Positions 27,081 through 36,789 are shown, counted from the stretch's first letter. The stretch: 64,000 bases of DNA from Alphaproteobacteria bacterium (GCA_016869595.1 VGDT01000006.1:28213-92212), one strand, 5' to 3'. The notes: generated from the letters alone by a model not told the origin. Numbers and translations: made by a program.

Positions 27081-28066
27081 CGACAAGCATTCCGCAACTG
27101 CGCTCGGTCGTTCTCGGCGTCGGCGCTTATCTGCCCGAGAAAACGCTCACCAATGACGAATTGGCCAAGCTCGTCGACACGAGCGACGAGTGGATCGTCC
27201 AGCGCACCGGCATAAGAGAGCGTCATATCGCCGCCGAAGGCGAGACGACGTCGATGCTCGGCGAAAAGGCCGCGCGCGCGGCGCTCGCCAACGCCGGCGT
27301 CAGCGCGGACGACATCGACCTGATCATCGTCGCGACGTCGACGCCGGACTGGACCTTTCCTTCGACCGCGACGCAGATTCAAGCAGCGCTCGGCATTGCG
27401 CATGGCGTGGCCTTCGATCTGCAGGCCGTGTGCTCCGGATTCGTCTTCGCGGTCGCCACTGCGGAAAAATTTCTGCGTTCAGGCTCGCATAAGCGCGCGC
27501 TCGTGATCGGCGCCGAAACGTTTTCACGGATCATCGATTGGACAGATCGCACGACCTGCGTGCTGTTTGGCGACGGCGCTGGCGCGATGATTCTCGAAGC
27601 GCGACCGTCTCAGGGCGGGATCGAGGAGCGCGGCGTGTTGACGACGCATCTGCGTTCGGACGGACGCCACCGGGCGAAGCTACATGTCGACGGCGGCCCT
27701 TCCGCGACGCAGACCGTCGGCCATCTGCGCATGGAAGGCAAGGAAGTGTTCCGCTTCGCGGTCGGACACGTCACCGACGTCGTCAAGGACGCTTTTGCGG
27801 CCACGGGCCTGACGCCCGAAGACCTCGACTGGTTCGTGCCGCATCAGGCCAATCGGCGAATCATCGATATGTCCGCGCAGAAGCTCGGCATCGCTCCGGA
27901 AAAGATCGTCGCCACCGTGCATCTGCACGGCAACACCTCAGCGGCCTCCGTTCCCCTGGCGCTGGCCGTCGCAACGGCGGATGGGCGGATTAAACAGGGC
28001 GATCTTGTCATGCTCGAAGCGGTCGGCGGCGGCTTTACGTGGGGATCGGCGCTGATACGCTGGTAA
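27077..28066 (+). CDS. fabH: 3-oxoacyl-ACP synthase III
   Basis: 329 aa, the enzyme that starts fatty acid synthesis by condensing acetyl-CoA with malonyl-ACP. The catalytic triad is intact: Cys119 in AVCSGF, His256 in VPHQANRRI and Asn286 in HGNTSAAS. It starts with GTG inside the plsX stop. AT-rich sequence follows it (28070-28140). Confidence 0.98.
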   Translation: MTTSIPQLRSVVLGVGAYLPEKTLTNDELAKLVDTSDEWIVQRTGIRERHIAAEGETTSMLGEKAARAALANAGVSADDIDLIIVATSTPDWTFPSTATQIQAALGIAHGVAFDLQAVCSGFVFAVATAEKFLRSGSHKRALVIGAETFSRIIDWTDRTTCVLFGDGAGAMILEARPSQGGIEERGVLTTHLRSDGRHRAKLHVDGGPSATQTVGHLRMEGKEVFRFAVGHVTDVVKDAFAATGLTPEDLDWFVPHQANRRIIDMSAQKLGIAPEKIVATVHLHGNTSAASVPLALAVATADGRIKQGDLVMLEAVGGGFTWGSALIRW

Positions 28067-28292
28067 CCTCGCGTAATACAATAAGATTTTATTTAAACCT
28101 AAATATTGCAAAGAATTATTTGGGCTTGAATACAAGATGCGCTTGCCTTCCATACCCAATTCTGAAAAATTCCGACAAGGTAGGCGAATCTCCCGCAGTG
28201 CGCCGCGGAGCGTAGAGCGCGACCTTTAGAGCCCTGTCGTTTCCGCTCCGAACCGCCCGCCGCTGTCGGGATTTGAGAACAGTAGGCTGAAG

Positions 28293-28637
28293 ATGGCCCA
28301 GGGCGACGGAATCGGTAAGCCGAACGGCGAGGCGAAAGAAAAGCGCATTGTCAGGACGCTGACCCGCTCTGATCTCGCCGAAGCGGTTCATCGGCGGGTG
28401 GGGACGCCGCGAGCCGACTCCGCGAAATATGTGGAAATGGTGCTCGAAGAGATCTTCCAGCACATCGTCGCCGGCGAAGACGTCAAGCTTTCATCTTTCG
28501 GCGCGTTCACAGTGCGCGCCAAAAAAGAGCGGATGGGGCGCAATCCGAAGACCGGCGACGGCGCTCAGATCTCTGCTCGGCTCGTCGTCGCCTTTAAGCC
28601 GTCCAACGTGCTGCGGGCAAAAATCAACGGCGGATGA
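28293..28637 (+). CDS. ihfA: Integration host factor subunit alpha
   Basis: 114 aa, HU/IHF family. An N-terminal extension of about 15 residues precedes LTRSDLAEAVHRRVG; the DNA-binding arm carries FGAFTVRAKKERMGRNPKTGD and the C-terminus FKPSNVLRAKING. It bends DNA as a heterodimer with IHF beta. It follows fabH as in most Alphaproteobacteria. Confidence 0.95.
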   Translation: MAQGDGIGKPNGEAKEKRIVRTLTRSDLAEAVHRRVGTPRADSAKYVEMVLEEIFQHIVAGEDVKLSSFGAFTVRAKKERMGRNPKTGDGAQISARLVVAFKPSNVLRAKINGG

Positions 28638-28701
28638 TCGTTTAGCGCTACAAGCGCCATCCCTGCTTGACAAGCCTCGGCGCGCCATGCGCCAACCATG
28701 C

Positions 28702-30102
28702 ATGGCCAAAAGCCGCGCGGTCTATGTCTGTCAAAACTGCGGCGCTGTCGCTTCGCGGTGGCAGGGTCGCTGTGAGTCATGCGGCGAGTGGAACAGCCTC
28801 GTTGAAGAGTCGAACGCCGGCGCCGCTGCGGTCACGCGCCGCGCCGCCCGCGGTCGCGCCTTTGAACTTGAGGGGCTCGCTGGCGAAGGCAAGCCGGCGC
28901 CCCGGATAGCCACCGGACTCGACGAATTTGATCGTGTCACCGGCGGCGGCTTCGTTCCGGGCTCAGTGTTGCTGCTCGGCGGCGAACCCGGCATCGGCAA
29001 GTCCACTCTGCTGATCCAAGCGTGCGCGACTCTGGCGCGACGCGGCGCGCGCGTCGTCTATATCTCTGGCGAGGAGGCAGTCGCCCAGGTGCGCCTGCGC
29101 GCGGCTAGACTCAACCTCGCCGATGCGCCCGTTGAGCTTGCCGCCGCTACTCAGGTCGAGGACATTCTCGCGACCTGCGCGACAGGCGCGCATCCGGCGT
29201 TGATCGTTATCGACTCGATTCAGACCATGCATACGGACATGGCGGAGTCGGCGCCCGGAACGGTGACGCAGGTGCGCGCCAGCGCCCAGGCGCTCCTGCG
29301 CCACGCCAAGACGACGGGCTCGACGATCGTCCTCGTCGGCCATGTCACCAAGGACGGACAGGTCGCAGGCCCGCGCGTCGTCGAGCACATGGTCGACGCG
29401 GTCCTGTCTTTCGAGGGTGACGGCGCGCATCATTTCCGCATGCTGCGCGCCTCCAAGAATCGATTCGGCGCGACCGGCGAGATCGGCGTTTTCGAAATGA
29501 CGGGACTCGGTCTTGCGGAAGTCGCCAATCCGTCCGCGCTTTTCCTTGCGGGCCGCGACGCGGGCGCGCCGGGCGCAGCCGTCGTCGCCGGCATGGAGGG
29601 GCAGCGTCCGCTGCTGATCGAAATTCAGGCGCTCGTCGCGCCCACGTCCCTCGGCACGCCGCGGCGCGCCGTCGTTGGCTTCGATCAAAACCGCCTCTCC
29701 ATGATTCTCGCCGTGCTTGAGGCGCATGGCGGGCTCAAGCTTGGCATGCACGACGTCTATCTCAACGTCGCTGGCGGCTTCCGCGCCGATGAACCCGCCG
29801 CCGACCTCGCTGCCGCCGCAGCGCTCGTATCGTCTCTCACGGGCGCTGTGCTGCCTCCCGACATGTGTTTTTTCGGCGAGATCGGACTTTCCGGCGCCGT
29901 GCGGCCCGTCATTCATCCCGGCATGCGTCTGCGCGAGGCGGGAAAACTTGGATTTCGTCACGCCGTCGTCCCGCAGTCACAACAAATTTCTGACGATGCC
30001 CGCAGCGCTGGAGTGACGATCCGTCCGTGCGGGGACGTTGGCGGCCTCGTCGCCTCTATCGCCCGCATGTCGACGCGGGAAAAAACGATCGCGCACGGCT
30101 AA
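28702..30102 (+). CDS. radA: DNA repair protein RadA
   Basis: 466 aa. N-terminal zinc finger with Cys10, Cys13, Cys24 and Cys27 (CQNCG, CESCG), RecA-like ATPase with Walker A GGEPGIGKSTLL, the RadA-specific KNRFGATGEIGVFEM motif, and a Lon-like C-terminal domain (VAGGFRADEPAADLAAAAAL, EIGLSGAVRP). It promotes branch migration in recombination. ATG 28702 gives the family N-terminus; ATG 28687 is an in-frame alternative. Confidence 0.96.
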   Translation: MAKSRAVYVCQNCGAVASRWQGRCESCGEWNSLVEESNAGAAAVTRRAARGRAFELEGLAGEGKPAPRIATGLDEFDRVTGGGFVPGSVLLLGGEPGIGKSTLLIQACATLARRGARVVYISGEEAVAQVRLRAARLNLADAPVELAAATQVEDILATCATGAHPALIVIDSIQTMHTDMAESAPGTVTQVRASAQALLRHAKTTGSTIVLVGHVTKDGQVAGPRVVEHMVDAVLSFEGDGAHHFRMLRASKNRFGATGEIGVFEMTGLGLAEVANPSALFLAGRDAGAPGAAVVAGMEGQRPLLIEIQALVAPTSLGTPRRAVVGFDQNRLSMILAVLEAHGGLKLGMHDVYLNVAGGFRADEPAADLAAAAALVSSLTGAVLPPDMCFFGEIGLSGAVRPVIHPGMRLREAGKLGFRHAVVPQSQQISDDARSAGVTIRPCGDVGGLVASIARMSTREKTIAHG

Positions 30103-30168
30103 GGTCGCCGCTCTTTAGTGTTTCCGGCTGGCGTCAAGATGCGTTAGAAGGCTGCAAGTGCGAAAGCC

Positions 30169-30194
30169 GACCTGCCGGAATGACCTGCCGGAAT
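30169..30194. repeat. Tandem 13-base repeat
   Basis: GACCTGCCGGAAT occurs twice back to back in the radA-cvpA gap, followed by a decayed third unit (GACTTGCCTGACT). No function is evident. Confidence 0.6.
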
Positions 30195-30321
30195 GACTTG
30201 CCTGACTGAGGCGCAAAGTTGACACAGGTTCCGGAGAGGGTCGTGCGAGCGCCGTCGGAAGGCGGCCAACAGCCCATTCAGAAGCGTTGAGAGCTCAGGG
30301 CGAACAACCAAGAGGCCAGCG

Positions 30322-30957
30322 ATGCCGTCATATCTGGATTTGGCAGTGATTACCGTCGTTTTGGTGTCGGGGATGCTCGCTCTTTTGCGCGGCTTCACCC
30401 GGGAGGTCCTTGCAATCCTCTCCTGGGTCGCCGCGGCGGCGGCGGCATACTTCTTCTATCCGCTCGCCCTGCCCTACATCAAACCTTACATCAGCAAGGA
30501 TGAGATTGCTCTCGCGGCCGCCGTGGCCTCGGTGTTTTTCATCGCCCTGATCGCCGTTTCGCTTATCACGGTGAAGCTCTCGGACGTCATTCTCGATTCG
30601 AAAGTCGGCGCGCTCGACCGCACGCTCGGCTTCCTATTCGGCGCCGTCCGCGGCGCGCTGCTCGCCGTCGTCGCCTTTGTTTTCTATAGCTGGCTCGTGC
30701 CTGAAACGAATCAGCCGGAATGGATCAAGGACGCGCGCGCCAAGCCCTTCCTTGTCGCCGGCGGCGAGAAGCTGCGCGAAATGCTGCCTGACGACATCGA
30801 CAGCATCGTCGCCAAGATCAAGGCCAAGAAGGGCGCTCCTGTAAACGAGGAGCCTCCGGCTGACGTTGAACCCGAAAAGATCCAGCCAGCGCCGAGCGAC
30901 GCAAACGTCGAGAGCCCGGCCGAGGCGCCGCCGGAGTCAGCCGACAAGCCTGAATGA
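30322..30957 (+). CDS. cvpA: CvpA family membrane protein
   Basis: 211 aa. Four membrane helices in the first 130 residues, with the family motifs LLRGFTREVLAILSWVAA and DRTLGFLFGAVRGALL. The last 60 residues form a charged, Pro/Glu-rich tail. CvpA affects colicin V production and envelope stress tolerance in enterobacteria; the mechanism is not settled. It precedes purF, as in many proteobacteria. Confidence 0.93.
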   Translation: MPSYLDLAVITVVLVSGMLALLRGFTREVLAILSWVAAAAAAYFFYPLALPYIKPYISKDEIALAAAVASVFFIALIAVSLITVKLSDVILDSKVGALDRTLGFLFGAVRGALLAVVAFVFYSWLVPETNQPEWIKDARAKPFLVAGGEKLREMLPDDIDSIVAKIKAKKGAPVNEEPPADVEPEKIQPAPSDANVESPAEAPPESADKPE

Positions 30958-31056
30958 TGGTCTTGCGGATGGACCCCGCCGCTGGCACATATGACGGGAA
31001 TGCGACGCCCGGGCGCTCCGGATTGCCGGGCGGCGGCGCGTCACGGGGGACGAAGC

Positions 31057-32553
31057 ATGACGGACGCCGCCGAGGATCTTCAGAGGTCCTCATCCCGCGA
31101 GATTGACGCGATAGACGATCTCGACGGCGACCGGCTTCGCGAATATTGCGGCGTGTTCGGCGTCTTCGATTTGCCAGACGCCGCAGCGATCGCCGCGCTG
31201 GGCCTGCACGCGCTGCAACATCGCGGACAAGAGGCGGCCGGCATTGTCACTTTCGACGGCGGCCGTTTCCACGGCGAACGCCGTTTGGGGCTCGTCGGCG
31301 ATCATTTCTCTCAGGAAAGCGCGATCGAGCGCCTGCCGGGCGCCGCCGCAATCGGCCATGTGCGCTACGCGACTACCGGCGAGACCATGCTGCGCAACGT
31401 TCAGCCGCTGTTCGCGGAACTGAACACGGGCGGTTTCGCGGTCGCTCACAACGGCAACCTGACCAACGCGCAAACCCTGCGGCGCGAGCTGATCCGCGAA
31501 GGCGCGATCTTCCAGTCGACCTCGGACACCGAGGTCATTCTTCATCTCGTCGCACTCAGCCGCAAGCCGCTGCTCGTCGACCGATTCATTGAAGCGCTGC
31601 GCTCGATCGAAGGCGCTTATTCGCTCGTCGCGCTCACCAACAAAAAGCTCATCGGCGCGCGCGATCCGCTCGGCATTCGTCCGCTCGTCATCGGCGAACT
31701 CAACGGAAAATATATTCTCGCGTCGGAGACTTGCGCGCTCGACATTATCGGCGCGCGCTTCGTGCGCGATGTGATGAATGGCGAGGTCGTCGTTATTTCG
31801 GAGAGCGGTCTCGTGAGCTTGCGGCCCTTCCCGCCGCAACCTATGCGCCCCTGCATCTTCGAATATATCTATTTCGCCCGTCCTGATTCCATCGTACATG
31901 GCCGTCCAGTTTATGAGGTGCGTAAATCGATGGGCGCCGAGCTCGCGCGCGAACGTCCGATCGACGCGGATGTCGTGGTGCCGGTGCCCGACTCCGGCGT
32001 GCCGGCGGCGATCGGCTATTCGCAACAGTCCGGCGTCCCATTCGAACTCGGCATCATCCGCAACCACTATGTCGGGCGCACCTTCATCGAGCCGACGCAG
32101 ATCGCGCGCGATTTTGGCGTGCGCATGAAGCATAGCGCCAATCGCTGCGTCGTTGCCGGAAAGCGCGTGATCCTCATCGACGATTCAATCGTGCGCGGCA
32201 CGACCTCGGTAAAAATCGTGCAGATGATGCGCGACGCGGGCGCCACGGAAGTGCACTTTCTCATTTCGTCGCCGCCAATCACCAATCCGGATTATTACGG
32301 CATTGACACGCCGCAGAAGGAGAAGCTGCTCGCCGCGACGCATACGCTCGAGGAGATGCGGGAATATATCGGCTGCGACTCGCTGGCCTTCCTGTCGGTC
32401 GACGGCATCTATCGCGCCATGGGCTATGAGCGCCGCGATCCTGTTCGGCCGCAGTTCACTGACCACTGCTTCACCGGCGACTATCCCACCTCGCTCACCG
32501 ATCTCGTCGGCGAAAACCGCGCGCAACTTTCGCTATTGGCCGAAGCGAGCTGA
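31057..32553 (+). CDS. purF: Amidophosphoribosyltransferase
   Basis: About 498 aa from ATG 31057 (GGGGGA six bases before). A 30-residue propeptide is followed by Cys31 in REYCGVFGVF, which becomes the N-terminal nucleophile of the glutaminase domain after cleavage. Later motifs are LQHRGQEAAGI, HNGNLTNA, the PRPP loop VILIDDSIVRGTTS and YIGCDSLAFLS. It makes phosphoribosylamine, the first committed step of purine synthesis. The frame extends upstream to 30991 without family support. Confidence 0.97.
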   Translation: MTDAAEDLQRSSSREIDAIDDLDGDRLREYCGVFGVFDLPDAAAIAALGLHALQHRGQEAAGIVTFDGGRFHGERRLGLVGDHFSQESAIERLPGAAAIGHVRYATTGETMLRNVQPLFAELNTGGFAVAHNGNLTNAQTLRRELIREGAIFQSTSDTEVILHLVALSRKPLLVDRFIEALRSIEGAYSLVALTNKKLIGARDPLGIRPLVIGELNGKYILASETCALDIIGARFVRDVMNGEVVVISESGLVSLRPFPPQPMRPCIFEYIYFARPDSIVHGRPVYEVRKSMGAELARERPIDADVVVPVPDSGVPAAIGYSQQSGVPFELGIIRNHYVGRTFIEPTQIARDFGVRMKHSANRCVVAGKRVILIDDSIVRGTTSVKIVQMMRDAGATEVHFLISSPPITNPDYYGIDTPQKEKLLAATHTLEEMREYIGCDSLAFLSVDGIYRAMGYERRDPVRPQFTDHCFTGDYPTSLTDLVGENRAQLSLLAEAS

Positions 32554-32623
32554 GAGAAGAGTCCCGGGATCTGTTGCCGGCGACGTTGGATCAAGGCTAT
32601 ATTTACGGCGCTAGACCATCGTC

Positions 32624-32884
32624 ATGACGCAACTGATCATCAACAATATCGACGACAATATAACTAAAGGTCTGCAGGCGCGCGCCGCGGAGCACGGCCG
32701 CACTGTCGAAGAGGAGGCGCGCGCAATTCTCGGCGACGCGGTCAGACCCGCACCCGCCGCCGCTCTTCCCTCCGGATTAGGCACGCGAATTACGAAGCGC
32801 TTTCAGGGAATTGGTCTCAGCGAACAAGAGGCTGCGGCCTTTGAATTGCACGGTGAGGAAATCAAGCCGGCTGAATTCGATTGA
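32624..32884 (+). CDS. FitA-like ribbon-helix-helix antitoxin
   Basis: 86 aa. The N-terminal half (QLIINNIDDNITKGLQARAAEHGRTVEEEARAIL) is the FitA/Arc-type DNA-binding fold. The C-terminal tail should wrap the toxin. Its last codons overlap the PIN toxin start as TTGA. Such antitoxins neutralise the toxin and repress their own promoter. Confidence 0.88.
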   Translation: MTQLIINNIDDNITKGLQARAAEHGRTVEEEARAILGDAVRPAPAAALPSGLGTRITKRFQGIGLSEQEAAAFELHGEEIKPAEFD

Positions 32885-33309
32885 TCATCCTTGATACAAA
32901 TGTTCTTTCCGAATTGATGCGTTCCGAGCCCTCTCCGCGTGTTCGGGCATGGGTCGACCAGCAGCGATCCGAAGAGCTCTGGACGACATCCATTTCGGCG
33001 ATGGAGCTATGTCAGGGCGTCGCAAGGCTTGACGATGGTGAGCGAAAAGACCGACTTACCGCCGCGGTCTATACAATGCTGAACGAAGACTTTGCACAGC
33101 GCATAGCGAACTTCGATCTTGAGGCGGCCTTGGCTACCGCCCTTGTTGCAGCAGAGCGCCTCAAGATCGGTCGTCCAGTTGAAATCCGAGACTCCCAAAT
33201 TGCGGGAATCGCTATTTCTCGCAATGCATCGATTTCGACGCGCAATGTGCGACACTTTTCAGGTCTGCCGATCGAACTCATCAACCCCTGGGACTTCTCT
33301 GGCGGATAA
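32881..33309 (+). CDS. FitB-like PIN-domain toxin
   Basis: 142 aa PIN-domain ribonuclease. Acidic residues D5 (LDTNVLSEL), E42 (AMELCQGV) and D104 (EIRDSQIAGIA) are present. The fourth acidic position, usually in TRNVxDF, is His125 (TRNVRHF), which may reduce activity or be tolerated. It starts with TTG overlapping the antitoxin stop. The pair sits between purF and the SDR gene, which are usually close to each other. Confidence 0.88.
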   Translation: MIILDTNVLSELMRSEPSPRVRAWVDQQRSEELWTTSISAMELCQGVARLDDGERKDRLTAAVYTMLNEDFAQRIANFDLEAALATALVAAERLKIGRPVEIRDSQIAGIAISRNASISTRNVRHFSGLPIELINPWDFSGG

Positions 33310-33312
33310 TTC

Positions 33313-34059
33313 TTGGGTCCTCTCCCCTCCCCCCGCATCGCCCTCGTCACCGGCGCGTCGCGCGGCATCGGTCGCGCCCTCGCGCTCGAACTCGCGCGCG
33401 CGGGCGCGCATGTCGTCGCCTTGGCGCGCACGCAAGGCGCGCTCGAAGAACTCGACGACGAAATCCGCGCATTGGGCGCCCAAGCGACGCTCGTTCCTTG
33501 CGATCTTGCCGACTTCGATGCGCTCGATCGTCTCGGCGCCGCGCTCTTCGAACGCTGGGGCAAACTCGACGCCTTTGTCGGCAATGCAGGTCTACTTGGT
33601 CCTCTGTCGCCGCTCGCTCACGTCGACCCCAAGGAATGGAACCGCGTCATGGCGGTCAACGTCACGGCGAATTGGCGGCTGATCCGTTCGCTCGACCCGC
33701 TTCTGCGCGCGTCAGGCGCCGGACGCGTCGTCTTCATCACCTCAGGAGCGGCGCACCGCGCGACAATGAAGCCGTTTTGGGGCCCTTACGCGGTCTCAAA
33801 GGCGGCGCTCGAAGCGATCGCCCGCACTTATGCGTCGGAGGTCGCAGATGACGGCGTCACCGTGATGCTGGCCAATCCGGGTCCGCTGCGCACGCGCATG
33901 CGCGCTCAGGCGATGCCGGGCGAAGATCCAATGACTCTCAAAACGCCCGAGGAATTCGCAAAAAAATGCCTCGCGCTGCTGACGCCAGAATGGCGCGAGA
34001 GCGCGAGGCTTTATGATTTTCCCACCGACCGGCTGCTGAGTTTTTCAGCGCCGGCATAG
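33313..34059 (+). CDS. Short-chain dehydrogenase/reductase
   Basis: 248 aa, classical SDR: NAD(P) motif TGASRGIG, NNAG-like VGNAGLLG, catalytic Ser near ITSGAA and YAVSK. The only reasonable start is TTG 33313, three bases after the toxin stop, with GGCGGA upstream. SDR genes of this type follow purF in many Hyphomicrobiales; the substrate is unknown. It is convergent with the DUF992 gene. Confidence 0.88.
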   Translation: MGPLPSPRIALVTGASRGIGRALALELARAGAHVVALARTQGALEELDDEIRALGAQATLVPCDLADFDALDRLGAALFERWGKLDAFVGNAGLLGPLSPLAHVDPKEWNRVMAVNVTANWRLIRSLDPLLRASGAGRVVFITSGAAHRATMKPFWGPYAVSKAALEAIARTYASEVADDGVTVMLANPGPLRTRMRAQAMPGEDPMTLKTPEEFAKKCLALLTPEWRESARLYDFPTDRLLSFSAPA

Positions 34060-34098
34060 AGCGCGCGGCTCTAAAGTCACGCGTTAGAGATGGCTAGC

Positions 34099-34641
34099 TT
34101 AGCCTCTATGCCAGTGGTGATGATGGATATGGTGGCGGCGCGGCATGGGCGGAGGCGGCGGCGGCACATAGGCGAGCGTCAAGCGCTCGACGCCAGCGGT
34201 CAAACCCACGCCGGAGCCCGCTTCCATCGTGAAGGGCTGCAGCGAGAAAGTGTTATCGGATCCGCCGACGAGGATGGCCCCGCCGCCGCCGACCACGACC
34301 TTGGCCGTTACTTCGGGGCCGACATAGTAGCCGGCGAGGGCCCCAGGTCCGATATGGTTCGTCGCCGCGACGACGCCCCAGGCAAGCTCGCCAGGACCGT
34401 TGATTGTCACATTCGCGCCAACCTTGGTGAGCGTGCCGATGTAATGAGCGGGAATCGCGCCTTCCGCATCGTCGCGATAGATGCAGTCCAACTGCTGATT
34501 TTCGACCAGAATGCTGATGCCATTGCCCAGCAGCCGACACTGCAAGGTGCCCACGCGATCGCCCGCGAACGCGCTCGCCGGCGCCAGCAGCGCCAAAAGG
34601 CAGGCGCCGCTCAGCGCGCGACCCAAACCAAACTTCAGCAT
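34099..34641 (-). CDS. Exported DUF992 protein with His-rich tail
   Basis: 180 aa. Signal peptide ending ASAFAG, then the DUF992 domain (VGTLQCRLLGNGISILVENQ, DCIYRDD, YIGTLTKVGANV, LAWGVVAAT, GALAGYYVG). The C-terminus is unusual: six prolines followed by RRHHIHHHHWHRG, with eight histidines within about 13 residues. Such a tail could bind Ni, Cu or Zn in the periplasm. DUF992 has no established function. Confidence 0.85.
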   Translation of the reverse strand: MLKFGLGRALSGACLLALLAPASAFAGDRVGTLQCRLLGNGISILVENQQLDCIYRDDAEGAIPAHYIGTLTKVGANVTINGPGELAWGVVAATNHIGPGALAGYYVGPEVTAKVVVGGGGAILVGGSDNTFSLQPFTMEAGSGVGLTAGVERLTLAYVPPPPPPMPRRHHIHHHHWHRG

Positions 34642-34909
34642 TTAGACCTCCTCTAATCTGCGGCGGCAACGCCTGAAGCGGAGCCACAAACGCACGCCCT
34701 TGCAGTACAGAACAAGCGCCAAAAAGCAACAGCGCCGCTCCAGCCAGCAGCCGATTGATGTCACAATTTGTCAGAATGAACCTGTGCGCGGGCGCACTTG
34801 GCCCGCCAGTCGGCAACCCAGATTTGCCGCCCCGCCAAGCCTTCACGGCGCTTGCAAAGATCTTGGAAGAGTCCGATTTTTAAAGTCAGTCGAAAGGCCG
34901 AGGCGATCC

Positions 34910-35764
34910 GTGTCGAATTCCCATCCGCTTCCCGTTCTCCTGGACCAGGGGCTGTCGCAGTCTGACGTCGAGGCCCTTCGGTCCGCCGTCGTGGCGCTGG
35001 AAAGACAGAGTTTTGCATCGCGGCTCGCCGGACTGGCGAGCCGACAGTTCAATTTTGGCTCGCTGACTCTGCCGCCACGGCTACAAACTGCAGTCGCCGC
35101 CGCCACGCGAAAGGCTCTCGCAGCGGCGATGAAGTTGGCGTTGGCCAGCCTTGACCCCCAGCCGGCGAAAGACTCCATAAGGATTCACCGCCGCCTCGCG
35201 GCGCTGACGGGCGGCGTCGGCGGCGCCGTCGGTCTCGTCAGCCTTCCGCTTGAACTGCCGCTGTCGACGACGATCATGCTGCGCTCGATCGCTGAAATCG
35301 CGCAGGCCGAGGGAGAGGACTTGCGACATCCCGGCGCGGCCCTCGCCTGCCTTGAAGTCTTCGCGCTCGGCGGCCATTCCGCGGAAGGCAATGTTTTGGA
35401 GGGCGGCTATTTGGCGTTGCGCGCCGTGCTCGCGAAATCCGTGTCAGACGCCGCGCGTTTTCTCACTGTCCGGCAGGTTTCCAACGAAGCGGCGCCTGCT
35501 CTCGCGCGTCTGATTGGCGCGATCGGGACGCGTTTTGGCGTCGTCGTATCGCAAAAAACCGCCGCGCAAGCCGTGCCTGTCATAGGCGCGATCAGCGGCG
35601 CGGCGATTAACGTCGCTTTCACCGAGCACTTCCAAAGTCTCGCGCGCGGTCATTTCGTCGTCCGCCGATTAGAACGCCTCTACAGCCCTGCCGTCGTGCA
35701 CGCCGAATATGCGAGAATCGCTCGCGCTGAGGGCTATTGGAACGATCCGTCGCAGGCGGCGTGA
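34910..35764 (+). CDS. EcsC family protein
   Basis: 284 aa from GTG 34910, which has GAGG six bases upstream; the frame is open to 34700 but that part is unlike the family. EcsC landmarks are HRRLAALTGGVGGAVGLVSLPLELPLSTTIMLRSIAEIA, LEVFALGG, IGTRFGVVVSQKTAAQAVPVIGA and INVAFTEHF. EcsC proteins are membrane-associated and of unclear role. It diverges from the DUF992 gene. Confidence 0.85.
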   Translation: MSNSHPLPVLLDQGLSQSDVEALRSAVVALERQSFASRLAGLASRQFNFGSLTLPPRLQTAVAAATRKALAAAMKLALASLDPQPAKDSIRIHRRLAALTGGVGGAVGLVSLPLELPLSTTIMLRSIAEIAQAEGEDLRHPGAALACLEVFALGGHSAEGNVLEGGYLALRAVLAKSVSDAARFLTVRQVSNEAAPALARLIGAIGTRFGVVVSQKTAAQAVPVIGAISGAAINVAFTEHFQSLARGHFVVRRLERLYSPAVVHAEYARIARAEGYWNDPSQAA

Positions 35765-35797
35765 GCACTCTGGCGCAGCCAATAGCGGATAGGTGCC

Positions 35798-36580
35798 GTG
35801 CGAGGCAATGCGATATTGTGTCGGCATTCGGTAATTGCGGGCGGTAGGGGCGTGCGCGCGATCGGTGATGGGAATATCGATTGGAGCGAGACTCTCTGGA
35901 AGTACTTCCGGATAGACCGTTTCATTTCGATACTAAAGAGTCGGACACTGTATTTTGCCTCGGCGAATCAGTTCGTGGATGTTTTCGAGGGAGCGGTTGC
36001 TGTCCAGGTGGACGATGGGCCGGTCGATCCCCGATATGCCGAGATGGAGTCGACCGAAAAGGCGTTCTTTGAACTCAAGCGGCTGACGAAGATTAGTTGC
36101 TGGCACCGCGCCGCGTATGAGAGCGACGCGATGTGGAAACTCTATGCCGGCGAACACAAGGGTATCGCTATCGTCACGACGCCCGAACGGATGCGTTCTG
36201 CCTTCAAGCCGTTTCGCCTAAAGGCGGAATATGGGGCTGAAGAGCTATGGGCTGGACCTGTCGAGTATGTCGATCTCGCAAAGATCCGAATGAGAGACAC
36301 TGGAATGCTCGACCGATTTTTTTACAAGCATCGCGCCTTCGAATGGGAACGCGAATTTCGGTTGGCGATCTCGCTGCGGACGGCCGAGGAGTTTGGCGTA
36401 AAGGTCCCAGTTGACGGCATTCTGGTCGAGGCTGACCTCGATGCACTCGTCGATTGCATCGTGCTTGGATCGACGATTTCGGCCGAAGAGCGACTAGTCG
36501 TGACCCATCACGTGGAACTTGCGGGACTTGCAGATCGCCTGCGCCGATCCACATTGCTGGGGCGGCCGCGTTATGTCTGA
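35798..36580 (+). CDS. DUF2971 family protein
   Basis: Up to 260 aa. Family features are LWKYFRIDRFISILKSRTLYFASANQFVDVFEG near the N-terminus, SCWHRAAYESDAMWKLYAGEHKGIAIVTT in the middle and FYKHRAFEWEREFRLAI later. DUF2971 proteins are scattered accessory proteins, sometimes found with defence genes, without known activity. The start is uncertain: GTG 35798 has AGG nearby, and GTG 35852 is an alternative that still includes the conserved region. Confidence 0.78.
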   Translation: MRGNAILCRHSVIAGGRGVRAIGDGNIDWSETLWKYFRIDRFISILKSRTLYFASANQFVDVFEGAVAVQVDDGPVDPRYAEMESTEKAFFELKRLTKISCWHRAAYESDAMWKLYAGEHKGIAIVTTPERMRSAFKPFRLKAEYGAEELWAGPVEYVDLAKIRMRDTGMLDRFFYKHRAFEWEREFRLAISLRTAEEFGVKVPVDGILVEADLDALVDCIVLGSTISAEERLVVTHHVELAGLADRLRRSTLLGRPRYV

Positions 36581-36789
36581 CGAAGGTCGTTGCGATTAGC
36601 GTTAAGCCACGGCCACGCTAACGGCCGAGCGATAGGTTGCACAATTTAAATTGCTGTTGATTAGGCCGGGTAGCAGTCAGTTAGTCCGTTTTGGCTCAAA
36701 TCGAGTCATTTATCATCCGCCCGGCGAGGCAACTGCTATGGGTCGTAAGCCCAAATTCAAACCGAGATAGTACTGGAATTCGCATGTAT

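Noticed and set aside
34700..34909. N-terminal extension of the EcsC protein
   Set aside because: Low-complexity basic sequence not seen in the family; GTG 34910 has a good ribosome binding site.
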